64,000 bases of DNA from Gigaspora margarita (lineage: Eukaryota > Glomeromycota > Glomeromycetes > Diversisporales > Gigasporaceae): NCBI GenBank assembly GCA_009809945.1, contig WTPW01000028.1, positions 661,670 through 725,669 on the forward strand, written 5' to 3'. Positions 48,000 through 59,445 of this stretch are shown piece by piece (position 1 is the first letter of the stretch; each line of letters begins with the position of its first letter). A program made the position numbers and the translations under genes. The notes beneath the pieces are model-generated. The model was not told the origin of the DNA. It saw nothing but the letters and a program-made list of their open reading frames with translations, and did no database searches.

Positions 48000-48590
48000 A
48001 AAATAAAAATAAAATAAAAAATAAATAAAATGAAAACAAAAAAAATAAAATAAAAACAAAGAAACGAAATGAAAACAAAAAAGCGAATCTGATCTTGTAG
48101 TACAGAATTTGAACTATTTCGAATAGTTAGTCCAATGCGTGATCCAGATTACACTGATCTACTGATCCTAGCTTGGTTTAAAGAGGATTGAAATATTTCG
48201 TTATAATTTTCAAAATTTCTAACGAAATATAACGAAATTTTGATATTTGAAATATTCTGTTATATATTACATAATATTTTGCTTATATTACGGTTCATAA
48301 GATCTTACGTAAGATTATGCTATTATAAATTTGCTGATGCACTAGAGGTTAACTTAGTAAAATTATAAGTTAGAAATCTATAACAAAAAAAAATATGATT
48401 TTATTCTTTGTGTAATGATAACGTTTAGATTACTCTATTTATATTGTGTAATAATAACATTTAGACTAACAATATAAATAATTATTAAATTGTATTATTT
48501 TAATTTTTAAAATGTGTTATACTATGCAAGGTCATATAGTTTGTGTATTACAAATATGCACATAGGTTATACAAAAGCTTATTGTATTAA

Positions 48591-48960
48591 GGGTAGGGTA
48601 AACATAGATCAATTTTCATATGATTTACGGGGTACAAAAAAATGTTATATAGAAAGCAAAAATATGCTTCTAATCAAACTTTTCAAGATTATAGCCAGTA
48701 TTTCCCAAAATTTTGTGGTATATAATTTGAAGTCTCCAATTTGTTATAGTAAAATTTTAAACCCTATATCATTTAAAAAAATCTACCTTTGTATATTGGT
48801 AAAAAAAACTTAGGTGACCCCAAATTTCCTTAGGTCACACAAAAATCGCTAATTCTGATTGGTTGAATCGTTGTTGTTTACAACCCTGATTGGTCGATCA
48901 CCTGATTTCATATGATTACAATGTGATCATTATTAAAAATGATCTACGTTCACCCTACCC
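48591..48960. mobile_element. TTAA-flanked MITE (370 bp)
   Basis: GGGTAGGGTAAACATAGATCA and the complement of GGGTAGGGTGAACGTAGATC, with TTAA at 48587-48590 and 48961-48964. Same family as 11265-11616 and 54961-56917. Confidence 0.87.
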
Positions 48961-49040
48961 TTAATTATACAAAAATAATTTTTGGTTACACACCACTAAT
49001 GTTGTATAACATTACACAAATTCTACTTTGGTTATTTTTT

Positions 49041-49437
49041 AAATTTGAACCCAAGTTAGGTTTATTTAAACCCAAATTGGGTTCATTTAAACCAAATCAG
49101 GTTTATTTGAACCAAAATCAGGTTTATTTGAACCTTATTGTATTTATTTGAACCAAAATAAGGGTTATTTGAACCAGATCAGGTTTATTTGAACTAAAAT
49201 TATTTTATTTGATTCAAAAATAAAATTTAAACCAAAAATAAGTTTATTTAAACCAAAAAAAGTTTATTTGAACCAAGGATAGGCTTATTTGAATCAAGTT
49301 TAGTTTTATTTGAACCAAGCCCAGGATGATTTAAACCAAGCTTAGGTTTATTTGAACCAAGTAATAGTTTATTTGAACCAAGAGTAGGCTTATTTGAACC
49401 AAGCCCGGGTTTATTTGAACCAATCACAGGTTTTTTA
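49041..49437 (+). repeat. ~24-bp array with fixed core TTTATTTGAACCAA
   Basis: About sixteen units share TTTATTTGAACCAA followed by a short variable segment usually ending in AGG (GTTAGG, ATCAGG, GGATAGG, GCCCGG). The core is far better conserved than the variable part. A plus-strand frame reads across it early on as FKPKLGSFKPNQVYLNQ-like repeats but soon stops. Confidence 0.88.
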
Positions 49438-49545
49438 ATATTATTTAAAAAAAAAGCATGTTATTAATCTAATATTTATAAATAGATTATTATATATTTA
49501 TTTATATTTTAAAATTATATTTAAAAATTTTATAAGTTTATTTCT

Positions 49546-49573
49546 GTGCATTATTGCACGGGTTTACAACTAG
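49546..49573 (+). mobile_element. Helitron-like 3' terminus
   Basis: A perfect hairpin GTGCA-TTAT-TGCAC is followed 10 bases later by CTAG and then T, the arrangement of Helitron 3' ends (subterminal hairpin, CTRR, insertion before T). The tandem array at 49041-49437 lies just upstream and may be part of the element. The 5' TC end was not located, and no Rep/helicase frame is present. Confidence 0.6.
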
Positions 49574-49719
49574 TTATATTAAAAAAATATCTTTCACCAG
49601 GTTTTTGTCATGACTAGCATGCTTTATTACTTGGTGTACTATAAAATTAAAAAAATTAATAAAATAAGCTTGTATCTTAGATTATTTTCAACTGGCTTAG
49701 TTTTTATAGTTTTTAATTA

Positions 49720-50060
49720 CAGTCAGACCTCCATAAATATGACCTCATAAATGCAATACCTCTCTAAATGCATGTTTTTGTCTTGTCTGTAAGAAATTAT
49801 TAGTATTAAATGCACGTTCTATATTTTGTAAATGCGCATTCTTTCAAATAATTTTCTATATCATGCTACCTCCTTAAATGCACATAGCCAATCAAATTTT
49901 AGTATTTAAGATAGGTTATACAGTTTTTAGTAGAAGTTATACAAACTTGATAATCAAATCTTTAAAGCTGCAACTTAATTAGCTCTTCCTAAATGCAATA
50001 CCTTCCTAAATGCACATTGAAGTCTTGTCTGTACATGTTGCATTTATGGAGGTTTGACTG
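49720..50060. mobile_element. TA-flanked MITE (341 bp)
   Basis: CAGTCAGACCTCCATAAATA and the complement of CAGTCAAACCTCCATAAATG, with TA at 49718-49719 and 50061-50062. Internal words TAAATGCA and ACCTC repeat through it. Confidence 0.88.
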
Positions 50061-50414
50061 TATATCAATATAAAAAATTTTAAAATTATAAGTTATCCAA
50101 TATTTAAAATTTAGTTAAATAATTTGGATTTTTAAATACAGTTAAATTTTGATTATATTTATTTTAATCCATTAAAAATATTTATTTTCTATTAATAAAT
50201 AAATATTTTTTAATATTTTATCAAAAACTTTACAAGCCAGAAAGTTGTATTATTCCATATTAAAAAATTAAAATAAAAAATTAAATATTTGAAAGCTTAA
50301 TTTTTTTTATATGAATTAATATAATTAATATGATAGATATCAGTCATCTGATATATTATATAAAAATTTTTATATATAAAATTATAAAAAAAATATATAT
50401 AAAATTACTATAAA

Positions 50415-52255
50415 TTTTGAAGCTATGATGTTTCTTTTCTATGTATTAACTTAAAATTAAATTTTTTAGAAATATAAAACAGAAAAAAAAGAAAAAATTA
50501 AGCCTAAAAATTAAATTAAAATTTTACTAATTTTGTACAAAACAAAAATGTAACTTTGCTAGAGACCGAAGTAGATTACTTTGTAAGAAAAATAAATTAT
50601 CTATAGAATAGAGTTATAATTTTTTGTTTTTCAATATAAACTTTTTTTATTAGATCACCTACTTTGGGTTCTTAAGCAAAATTGTTTTAGCATGTAATTT
50701 TACTTATGCTTAAAGTCAAAACATGATTTTTCAGACCTTTTACTAAGTAAACAATAGGTTAAAGTTAGAAAAAAATTTTTTTCAAAATTTTTAAGAAAAA
50801 AATTTTTTCTAACTTTAACCCCATTTTTTACTTAGTAAAAGGTCTAAAAAACATATTTAAACCTAAAATTACATGCTAAACAACTTCTTAAGAACCCAAA
50901 GCAGTCTACAGTTACTCTAATAAAAAAATGTTGTATATTGAAAAATAAAAAATTTTAACTTTAGTACATAGATAACCTATTTTTCTTACAAAGTAACCTG
51001 CTTTGGTTTTCTAAATAAAGTTGTTTAGGCCACATTTTTACATATAAGGTGAGTATAGATATTATAGTGCAAGTAACTTTTATAGCTATTATTACATGAT
51101 CTAATAATTAGAATCAATTGTTTTTGTTATTATTCGATTTATTACATTGAGATAAATCAAATAAACCAAAATTGTTAGATTCTAGTCACTAGATCACATG
51201 ATATTGCAAATTAAAATAAAGCTAAAACATTAACAAATTATTATATATGTACTAATTTTAATGCACACATGATTTCTTGTAATCTAGTGATCAGAATCAG
51301 ATAATTTTGTACTATTTAATTTGTCTCAATGAGACAAGTTAAATAGCACCAGAATCATTTTATTTTAATTATTACAATTCAAGTTACAAGCAATAAAGGA
51401 TTAAAATTTAAAAGATTAAATAAAATAATTTAAATGTATTGTTAGAAAATTTTTTATTAAATAAATCGATCTTTTTTAATAAGACAATTTTTTTTTTAAT
51501 TTTAATGGTGAGACCTTGCTCTTATCTTTATTAAATTTAATAGAAACTTTTTACAATTGGAAAAATTTCATAATTTAAATCTAATGCTAAGAAAAAGAAC
51601 TCAGACATATAGCTAGATAAACAAAAGTAGACCTAGTACTTATCTGTGGTCTAAACCAATTAATAAGACAATTTTATTCATTATTATATGTTCTACTTAC
51701 CTTTAAATTTTATAAAAATCAGATAATTTTTATTAATTGATTTTTATAAAATACACTTTTGTACCAAAAGATACTATTATAGCATGTAAGTTTTTTTATA
51801 AATGACTATTAATAGAAAATTATCTGATTTTTATAAAAATTTAGAGATAAGTAGAATTTGTTATAATGAATAAAATTATTTTAATTTTATTTATTTATTT
51901 AAAAATCAATATCCTGTAATTCAGTGATCAGAATCAGACAATTTACTACTATTTGATTCATCTTATCAAGATGAATCAAATAGTAGTAAAATCATCCAAT
52001 TCTGATTATTGAATTACAATATATTATATGTGCATTATAATTGGTACTATGCTACGATACCTATACTTATTTCACTTATCATCTTATAATTGGAAAATAT
52101 TTGTTTTTGGCAAGTTACATTTTTGTTTTGTGCAAAATTGGCAAAATTTAATTTAATTTTTAAGCTTAATTTTTTCTTCTCTCCATGTTTTACATTTCAA
52201 AAAATGTAATTTTAAGTTAATATATAGAAAAAAAAACATCATAGCTTTACTGCTC
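50415..52255. repeat. Inverted-repeat region with ~500-bp palindrome
   Basis: 50415-50560 is an inverted copy of 52115-52250 (AAAACAAAAATGTAACTT against GTTACATTTTTGTTTTG). Between them, 50545-51050 is one long imperfect palindrome centred near 50795 (AGTTAGAAAAAAATTTTTTT...). A LINE fragment and hairpins occupy the rest. It may be an element with long TIRs. Confidence 0.6.
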
Positions 52256-53330
52256 TTATGTAAATTAATTAGAAAAAGTGTATATATCTCACTCTTATTA
52301 TAATAATGCCCTTATTATAGCTTATTTGAGAAAATACTATATAAACTTTACTATATCAAGCTAAAGTTTAATAATTTTGGAATTCAAAATTCTTTACTAT
52401 ATTAAATTGTAACTATAATAAGAGAAGTTGTATTTATAATAACTAAATTTTTAAAAAAATGATTACAAATACTTTAAATTCAATACATATGTATATAAGA
52501 ATATCATGGTACATTAAGTATTTTAGCTAATATATCAATCAGAATTAAATAATTTTAGTACTATTTGATTCATCTCATTAAGACGAATTGAATAGTACAA
52601 AAAATATTCAATTCTAATTACTCGATTATAAGATATTATTAATTAAAAAAAATACAAATTAAAAAAATCAATTATAATGCAGGTACCAATTATGGCACAC
52701 ATGATCTATTAATCAAAATATGAATAATTTTGATAGCACTTGATTTATCTTATTAAGATAAATTGAATAGTACCAAAATCATATGTTTTTGACCAATACT
52801 TTTTAATATAATATAATGTAACTAAAATAAGCTATGCAAAACAATTTTTAAAATTAATATAAAATAATAAATAACTTTGATAGACTAGTCCATTTCAATA
52901 ATTTTACTTTCAAAAGACTTCTTTAAAGAGTTAATTTCAATAAATTGTTAAAATCCAATTACAGAATTATGGATTACTAAGATTTTTATATCATTTTTGA
53001 TAAAAATTAGATAAGTTAAACTGATTTATTTTTATTAAAATAATGATCTGTAATCCAATAATTAGATTTTAGCAAATTAGACTTGTTGGAATTGTTTCTT
53101 CAAGGTAGTTATTTTTGTGGTAAAATTATTGGAAATGAACTGATTTATCAAAATTTATTTATTATTTTATATTAATTTAAAAAATTTCTTCACGTAGCTT
53201 ATTTTGATTAAGTAATAATATCTTGAGAAGTATCAGTCAAAATTATATAATTTTGGTACTATTCAATTTGTTTCAATGAGACAAGTTAAATAATACCAAA
53301 ATTATATACCATATAGTGTGAACTATAATA
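51090..53330. repeat. Family of ~100-bp hairpins
   Basis: Palindromes with the form ATCAGAATCA..TTTGGTACTATT, a short loop such as CTCATTAAGA, and the inverted arm occur near 51287-51365, 51910-52025, 52540-52640, 52703-52790 and 53222-53320, with a looser one at 51105-51200. A relative is at 58105-58205. A larger foldback occupies 52850-53185. Confidence 0.75.
51492..51659 (-). mobile_element. Very short 5'-truncated LINE copy
   Basis: On the minus strand it ends TTTAATAAAGATAAGAGCAAGG...TCTCACCATTAAAA then A-rich, a decayed form of the tail of the LINE at 14276. The 15-bp sequence TAATAAGACAATTTT occurs on both sides (51477-51491 and about 51661-51675). Confidence 0.8.
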
Positions 53331-53816
53331 TCTCAGAAATAATATATTCTATGGGCAAAATTCAAGTTAGTACCTAGGTATTATCCTAAGCAATTTTTCA
53401 TATAAATTTTTTTTTTACATAGAATATACCCCAGGTACTTTATATTTAACTATATAATTTTTTTGGAGAGGGTACTTTGATATGGAGGTATTATATTCTG
53501 TATTGAATAGTATTTCAATTGTAGTTTATAAGATATATTTTTTTCTACTTAAGCAGCCATACTAATACTTTATTAACCTGCTTGTATTTACTAATGCACC
53601 TACATAGTACTAATTAATAACATAAGTTTAGCATCACTTAGCTATCTCAGATAGTACCTAAGTACCTGGATACCTAAGTGCGACCTATTGCATTACTTGA
53701 ACACCAAATTGGTATTGGAGTAGATAGCCTATCTAGCTACTTAAAGCTATAACAAAAAGGTCTTCTTCTTTCTATAACAAGCTAGAAAATATCTTCTTAT
53801 CTTCTTTCTTCTCTTA
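53331..53816. promoter_or_regulatory. Spacer ending in a pyrimidine-rich leader
   Basis: The last 60 bases before the ATG at 53817 are strongly C/T-rich (TCTTCTTATCTTCTTTCTTC), as is common in fungal promoters and leaders. No defined element otherwise. Confidence 0.35.
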
Positions 53817-54077
53817 ATGTTTCAAAATAGTTTGTTAATATTACTAACTTTCCTTAATATTTCTTATTTAGCCTTTAGGACAAAGAGTATTAAATTCAGG
53901 CCTGTACAAACAAAAAATATTCTAGAAAAAAACAGAAAATATGAAAAGGATACTACTATAAAACCTACACAAAATCCAACAAAAAACAAATATAAAATGA
54001 GAATAGACAAAGACAAGAAAAAGAAAAATAAAATAAAATTGATATTATTCATAAGAACTAATTTAAAAATTATATAG
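53817..54077 (+). CDS. Possible small secreted Lys-rich protein
   Basis: 86 codons starting MFQNSLLILLTFLNISYLAF, a plausible signal peptide (short start, long hydrophobic core), followed by a Lys/Thr/Asn-rich chain (KPTQNPTKNKYKMRIDKDKK). The pyrimidine-rich sequence directly upstream of the ATG supports transcription. No family was recognised, there are no cysteines after the signal, and AT-rich DNA produces Lys-rich frames by chance, so this may be spurious. Confidence 0.3.
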   Translation: MFQNSLLILLTFLNISYLAFRTKSIKFRPVQTKNILEKNRKYEKDTTIKPTQNPTKNKYKMRIDKDKKKKNKIKLILFIRTNLKII

Positions 54078-54819
54078 ACTGTGTAAAGTATACAGCTTTA
54101 TCAAAGTACTGTATTTATATATATAGAAGAAGTGTTAGAAAGATAATATACTAAAACTAAAACTATACTAGGGTTAGAATGCATTGCAAGAAATTTTATT
54201 TCAGTTCAGTTTCTATGCGTCCACATGCTATTCATTGTTTGTTCTAGACAAATCCAAAATGCACTCATAACTTGATCCAATTTGGTAGGTGTTTTTCCAA
54301 TTCAGAAGAAGTAAACACTGCTGATCTTTTGGAGAGGGTAAGTTAGATTTCCTACTTTTTGGCAAAATTTTGAAAAAATTCCAAAAAGTGATGAGAAAAA
54401 GCCCAAAAGAAATACCAAATATAAAGAGTTGGTAGGAGTTACGATAGACATAATATCACATCTCAAAACTAAACTCTAGGTTAGTGCCCACTACTTCTTT
54501 GCTTGGAGTACCAAAGTCATAGCTGGGAGTACTCTCTATTAAGTCTGCCAAAGACATTCCAGGTTCCTGTTTTCCTGTAGTGTTTCAGTTCCCAATAAAG
54601 AGCCTCTTGTTCCAATGTGCTTTTAGTAGAGCCAATTTCCTATTTTATGTATTAAATGTGCAGTTTTCATAGATTGGCCATCTTGAATTTTTTGGTACAA
54701 GGGATTATCAGAAAGAGTTGCATGAAAATTCAAATGAAATCCATTTATAAGATATTACTGTATATATAATATTTCTATTGCTATAATACTTATATCTACT
54801 TTAAATATTATTTTAATAA
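54078..54819. other. Spacer, no gene recognised
   Basis: Somewhat less AT-rich than its surroundings at 54200-54700. No continuous frame on either strand and no family motifs; it could be a decayed coding remnant. Confidence 0.4.
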
Positions 54820-54960
54820 AGTGGAGATCACTTAAAGCCAACAAAATTTATATATATAAACACCAATTTTTTAGCTGCAGTATAACATGATTAACCAATA
54901 AATATGCAGAAAAACTTAATATAAATTTAAATTTTATTAATAAATTTTAAATTTTTTTAA

Positions 54961-56917
54961 AGGTAGGGTGAACATTAATCATTTTTACTAGTGATCACAT
55001 TACTAATTTTTTTACAATAACATTCCATTAAAATCAGGTGATAATCATATGATATTTATATTGTGTAATCTAGGCAAATTTTAATTATTCTAGAAAGAAT
55101 TAATAATATATGTAAGTATATTTTTTTTAAATTTAACAACTATTTAAAATTGTATTATTAGAATTAGAAAGGTTTAATGTATATACTATAAAAATTTCAT
55201 AAAAAAAAATTGTATATTTAAAAACTTTTATATGTAACATATGTTCAATTTTTGCATAAATTTTTTTAAATTATATATATTGTGAGAGGCGACAGGGCCC
55301 CTGGTCACTTAAAACTGTTTACTTTCTTTTTTTTTCTTATTTGTATATATTATCCCCTCCCGTTATATTATTATCAATGTTTGAATTATGAAAACCCCGT
55401 TGAGTTTTGTATAGTTCTTAAAATAGTATGGATTGTTACCTGCTCTAACTTGTATATCAAAGATATCACAAATGTTGACGATATCATATATATTATATAT
55501 ATTGTATATATTGTATATATTATATATATCATATATATCATATATATCATACATATCATTGTATATCAGATCTAGAGAAACTTGTTAATACATATCAGCG
55601 GATTTGATTTTTTGGGCCTTTTTTAGCTAAATTGTTATACAAATTTCTGCCTTAAGTGACGCTAAAAAAAGTAATAAATGAAACACCCTTCACAATTAAT
55701 AAAGAGCTTCTTTTAGTGTCTATACGAGATAAAAAAACAAAAAGTATAAATAAAACAGCTTTACTAAGCAGTAGAAGAAAGTGCTAACATTATTCATTGG
55801 AATATACGGGTGGTTTAGGAAGAGTTGGATGGGTTGGTCATTTTTAGATAGGTTGCGGATAAACTCAGAAGGAAATTTTCAAGAAAACAGCCATTTTAAC
55901 TCACTTCTGGCCTATAGTCAAACATGTAGAAACCATAATTTTACACATTTAATCATAAGTACAATGTAAGTTAAACAAGCTGTTCTAATGAAAATTTGTT
56001 TTATAATAATTTTTTAAGTGAAAAATTTTTCTATTAATCTTCAATCGTGATTGGCTGATTTTGGGGTTGAATTAAATCGGCCGATATGACTTGTATCGGT
56101 AGTAAAAGACGCAGTAATGTAAAAGTATAAATACACAACCATTTGTTGTTCAAAATAAAGCTAACTCATTGGAGTTCAAAACCTTCAAAATAAGAGTAGA
56201 GGTGTTAAGTTCCAATTGTTTCCTTTGATAATACGAATTGTAGTTAGAAAAATAGTTATACTTATCTTTGAAAAACCCAAAATTATCATATACCCAAAAA
56301 TTCTGATCGTAATAATTACAACCTTGCATATAGTACCAAACCTGATTTTATCAACTGAAAGAGTAAAAGAGTGAAAGGCTTAGTCATCGACCAGATCAAT
56401 CGTATTTATATAAAAACCTAAATTGATTAGATCATTGATTATCTTATTTATTGTACAATTAACTACCCCGCAAATTAATTCCCATAACCATGTGAGATCA
56501 TCCTCAATCCAGATTCAAAATTATGTCTGAAGCCCTATCATTGAACCCAATTGTTCAAGTCACATTATCATCAGCAAAACTGCAGAATATTATAACCCTG
56601 TCGACTATACTAAGAGACAATAGAAAGAAGTGAATTAGTATTATTTGAACTAGAAGACTAAGAAAACATTATAACTATTACCAGAGACATATACTTATCT
56701 TATTCTGGACTACCGCAGCAAGACCTTAAGCCCTAACTCTCAGACCAATTCAACCACCACCTCTTTCCTGCCTATTACATTAGGATTTAAGCCTTGTGGA
56801 TATATAGTATTATTAGTTTTGGGTAGAATATTAGTTAGTTTTGGATAACTTTTATTGTTTAGGTACAATTAGCACCCTCACAACATATATAGAAAATGAT
56901 TTATATTCATCCTACCC
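54961..56917. mobile_element. Long TTAA-flanked element (1957 bp)
   Basis: Left AGGTAGGGTGAACATTAATC and right complementary to GGGTAGGATGAATATAAATC, with TTAA at 54957-54960 and 56918-56921. It is five times longer than its relatives and carries distinctive interior sequence, including an ATAT/CATAT microsatellite (55482-55566). No complete frame was recognised, so cargo capture is only a possibility. Confidence 0.8.
55482..55566 (+). repeat. TATATCA/TATATTG microsatellite
   Basis: Tandem ATATATTATATATTGTATAT and ATATATCATATATCAT units. It creates false Ile/Tyr-rich frames on both strands. Confidence 0.9.
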
Positions 56918-57167
56918 TTAATAAATTTAAATTTTGTTATATTTTTTTATATATAAATGCCAAATTTTAAACTATATATAACTTTAAATTGATATAAACT
57001 TTTTAAAATAAAAGATACTAAAGATATTTTGTTGTAGATTTAATAGTTTAATTAAAAAGCTATTAAATATACAAAAACTTTATTTTAGTTTGTTTTATTT
57101 TAAAAAAATTATAAAAATTTAAAAATTTTATAGTTAAATGTTGATGGCTTTTTGTGATCTGCACTAG

Positions 57168-57521
57168 TGTTAAAAATTTAATGTTCCCAGTATTTTCAGG
57201 AACATTTAAAAAAATTTAGGAACCTAAATTTAGAATTTATGTTCTCTATTAGAAACAAAGTAGGAACATAAAAGTTATAATTTGTGTTCCCTATAGTGAT
57301 AGTTTTTTGGCATGGCATGCTTTTTTTTTTTTAGTTGTGGTATGGCATGTATAGTTTTTTAGTTATGGCATGGTATATATGCTTTTTTAGCTATAGGATT
57401 AGATTATAATATTGATTTTCATTATAGGAACATTAAAATTTTTTTGGGAGCATAAATTTAATATTTTATGTTCCCAAAGAACAAAAAAAAATTTCAAATC
57501 TTTTCACTAAACTGCACTATA
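57168..57521. repeat. Weak inverted repeat of 'gaacataaa' words
   Basis: TTAATGTTCCCAGTATTTTC near 57180 is echoed inverted near 57465-57485. TGGCATGGCATGC and TGGTATGGCATG repeats lie in between. Boundaries unclear. Confidence 0.4.
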
Positions 57522-58091
57522 CACATCACTCTGGTTATATCGACATTCTCCAGCAATGGAAAAATTGTCGATATATTCAGATGTCAGTTTAATAAGCATC
57601 TCTATCTATACTAACATTATATTGATATTGTGTAGATATGTCAGCTTAGGCAGAGATAAATTTTTTGTTTTTACCAAGCTTATACTAACAATAATAAACT
57701 TAGCAAAATGAATTTATTTTAGTACAAAATGAATTTGTTTTATGTTTAGCATAAAACAAATTCATCATATATTTGTATAAAATGATGAAATGAATTTATT
57801 TTATGCTTATTGTTTTATGCTAAGCTTAGTATAAAGCAAATTTAAAAAATTAATTTGATTGGTACATCTATAACAACAGTCAGTTTATAAAAATTGTCGC
57901 TATATCCAGCAATAAAAATTATCTTAAATAATTTTTAATATTAAAATTGTCAGTATGTTATTATAATCAACATCTCTTATGATTGTCAGTATAACCAATG
58001 AATTTTTAACATTATAGATTTTTTTTGAAAAAAGTGTCGATATAACCAGCTGTCAGTTAATCCAGCTGTCAGTATAACCAGAGTGATGTGT
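57522..58091. mobile_element. TA-flanked MITE (570 bp)
   Basis: CACATCACTCTGGTTATATC and the complement of CACATCACTCTGGTTATACT, with TA at 57520-57521 and 58092-58093. Internal words GATATAACCAGC and CATCTCT repeat near the ends. An internal hairpin has ATAAAACAAATTCAT. Confidence 0.9.
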
Positions 58092-58104
58092 AGTAATATT
58101 TTGT

Positions 58105-58205
58105 GATTTACTAATCAGAATTTTATGATTTTGGTACTAATCGATTTATCTTACTAAGACAAATTAATTGGTACCAAAAGCATACAATTTAGATCAGTAA
58201 ATTAT
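58105..58205. repeat. Hairpin of the 51-53 kb family
   Basis: ATCAGAATTTTATGATTTTG and GGTACTAATCGATTTATCTT are followed by the inverted arm AAGACAAATTAATTGGTACC. Confidence 0.7.
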
Positions 58206-58771
58206 AAGATATTAGTAGTGTACTATAATTAGTGTTTAAAATCTATATCCTAAATTTGTGAAATGTAAATTGAAAGTTAATTCTATAAGCAAAATTTTTA
58301 GGAATCTGCAAATTTTATTATATGTTGCACATGTTGCACATAATTTTTTTATTTTTTTGTTATATTACCAAAATTGCTAAGTTTTTTGTATATTAAGATA
58401 AAATTGGATTTTAAACACTGGCCATAATTGGTAGTGCACTAGAATACCTATTACTATCTTACTATCAGAACAAATATTTTTTCAAAATATATAGTAGTAC
58501 TAGTGAAAATAAAATAAATAAATAAGGTTAGCATTTTATTTGTGCTTCAAATAGTTGTTTTTTACATATATATATAAATATAACTATTGCTTATAGCAAA
58601 GTGAAAGGGATCAAAATCAAGATCACAAATTAAAATCTAGATTAAAATCAAGGTCTAGATCAAGAATCAAGATCTAGATCAAAAATAACAATAAATAGCC
58701 TACTATACAAAACTTGTATTTACTAATTTCTTCTAGTTTTAATATCAGCCAATCAGGATGCAAGATCAGAT
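58206..58771. other. AT-rich spacer, no gene
   Basis: A short run of AATCAAGATCTAGATCAA words at 58615-58690 is the only structure. Confidence 0.45.
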
Positions 58772-59445
58772 GGGTGTCCCCTATTAAAAGGGCTCTTTTT
58801 TACTTTCATCTCATTTTGAGATAATTGAGTTTAACTATTTGTTTTGATTTTTGGACTAATCCAGAATTAATCAAATTTGACAATTCTGATTGAATTAATG
58901 TAGCAGGTGACTATTGGGTAATCTTGTGATTAGTGATTTGAACCGGTTGGGCTATAATCGGTTAACCGACCTGAACTGAATAAGTTTCGGTTAACCAGTT
59001 GAGTAAATTCTTAATCGGTTGACCCGTACAACCAGTTGATTATCGGTTGAGAAATGTAAATGACATCATAAAAGCAAAGTCCTGAAAATTTCTGAAAAGA
59101 AAATGAATGAACAGCAAGGTCGAGACAAAAATTTGAGTAAAAGTCTGAGAATTCCCGAAAGTAAACGTGAAGTAATCTTAATCGGTTGAATCGGTTGACA
59201 GCAAATGGTTCAGTTCAGTTAACCGATTAAGGAAAATTTTCTCGGTTCAAATCATTACTTGTGATGTACTTGGCCTTAAACAACTTCATGTTATATTTTT
59301 TTTTAGATTATCTCTATTTTTCATTATGCAAATCGACTTTCATTTATAATTGAAAAATGTCCACCATGTTAAAATTTACATGAATCTAATAAAAACTCAG
59401 TTTTTGAAAAATTGTAAAAATGGACCCTTTTAATGGGGACACCCC
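58772..59445. mobile_element. Element with GGGTGTCCCC ends, itself invaded
   Basis: GGGTGTCCCCTATTAAAAGGG is matched by the complement of GGGGTGTCCCCATTAAAAGG at the right; AGAT occurs on both outer sides. It contains the nested MITE 58931-59257. Confidence 0.75.
58931..59257. mobile_element. hAT-type MITE (327 bp)
   Basis: TAGTGATTTGAACCGG and the complement of TAATGATTTGAACCGAG, flanked by the identical octamer CTTGTGAT (58923-58930, 59258-59265). The interior is rich in the palindrome-like word AATCGGTTAACCGA. Confidence 0.92.

Larger units (their letters stand above)
46324..48315. mobile_element. Element with ATCTTAYGTAAGAT ends and gap (~2 kb)
   Basis: Left ATCTTATGTAAGATATTACGG is matched by the complement at 48280-48315 (ATCTTACGTAAGATC...CCGTAATATAAGC). 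Tandem arrays fill the interior. No transposase visible; the central 456 bases are unknown. Confidence 0.65.
54820..57167. mobile_element. Old copy of the 1316-1676 MITE, interrupted
   Basis: 54820-54960 and 56918-57167 match the complement of 1316-1676 in two blocks (TTAAAGCCAAC, CACCAATTTTTTAGCTG, AATGCAGAAAAACTTAAT and TAATAGTTTAATTAAAAAGC). Ends are AGTGGAGATCAC and GTGATCTGCACT. The 1.96 kb TTAA element splits it. Confidence 0.72.

Noticed and set aside
49041..49437. Protein repeat gene read as FKPKLGSFKPNQ units
   Set aside because: The frame is soon broken by stops and by unit lengths that are not multiples of three.
55282..55575. 97-codon Ile/Tyr-rich frame
   Set aside because: Its C-terminal half is a TATATCA microsatellite; both strands give similar artefacts.
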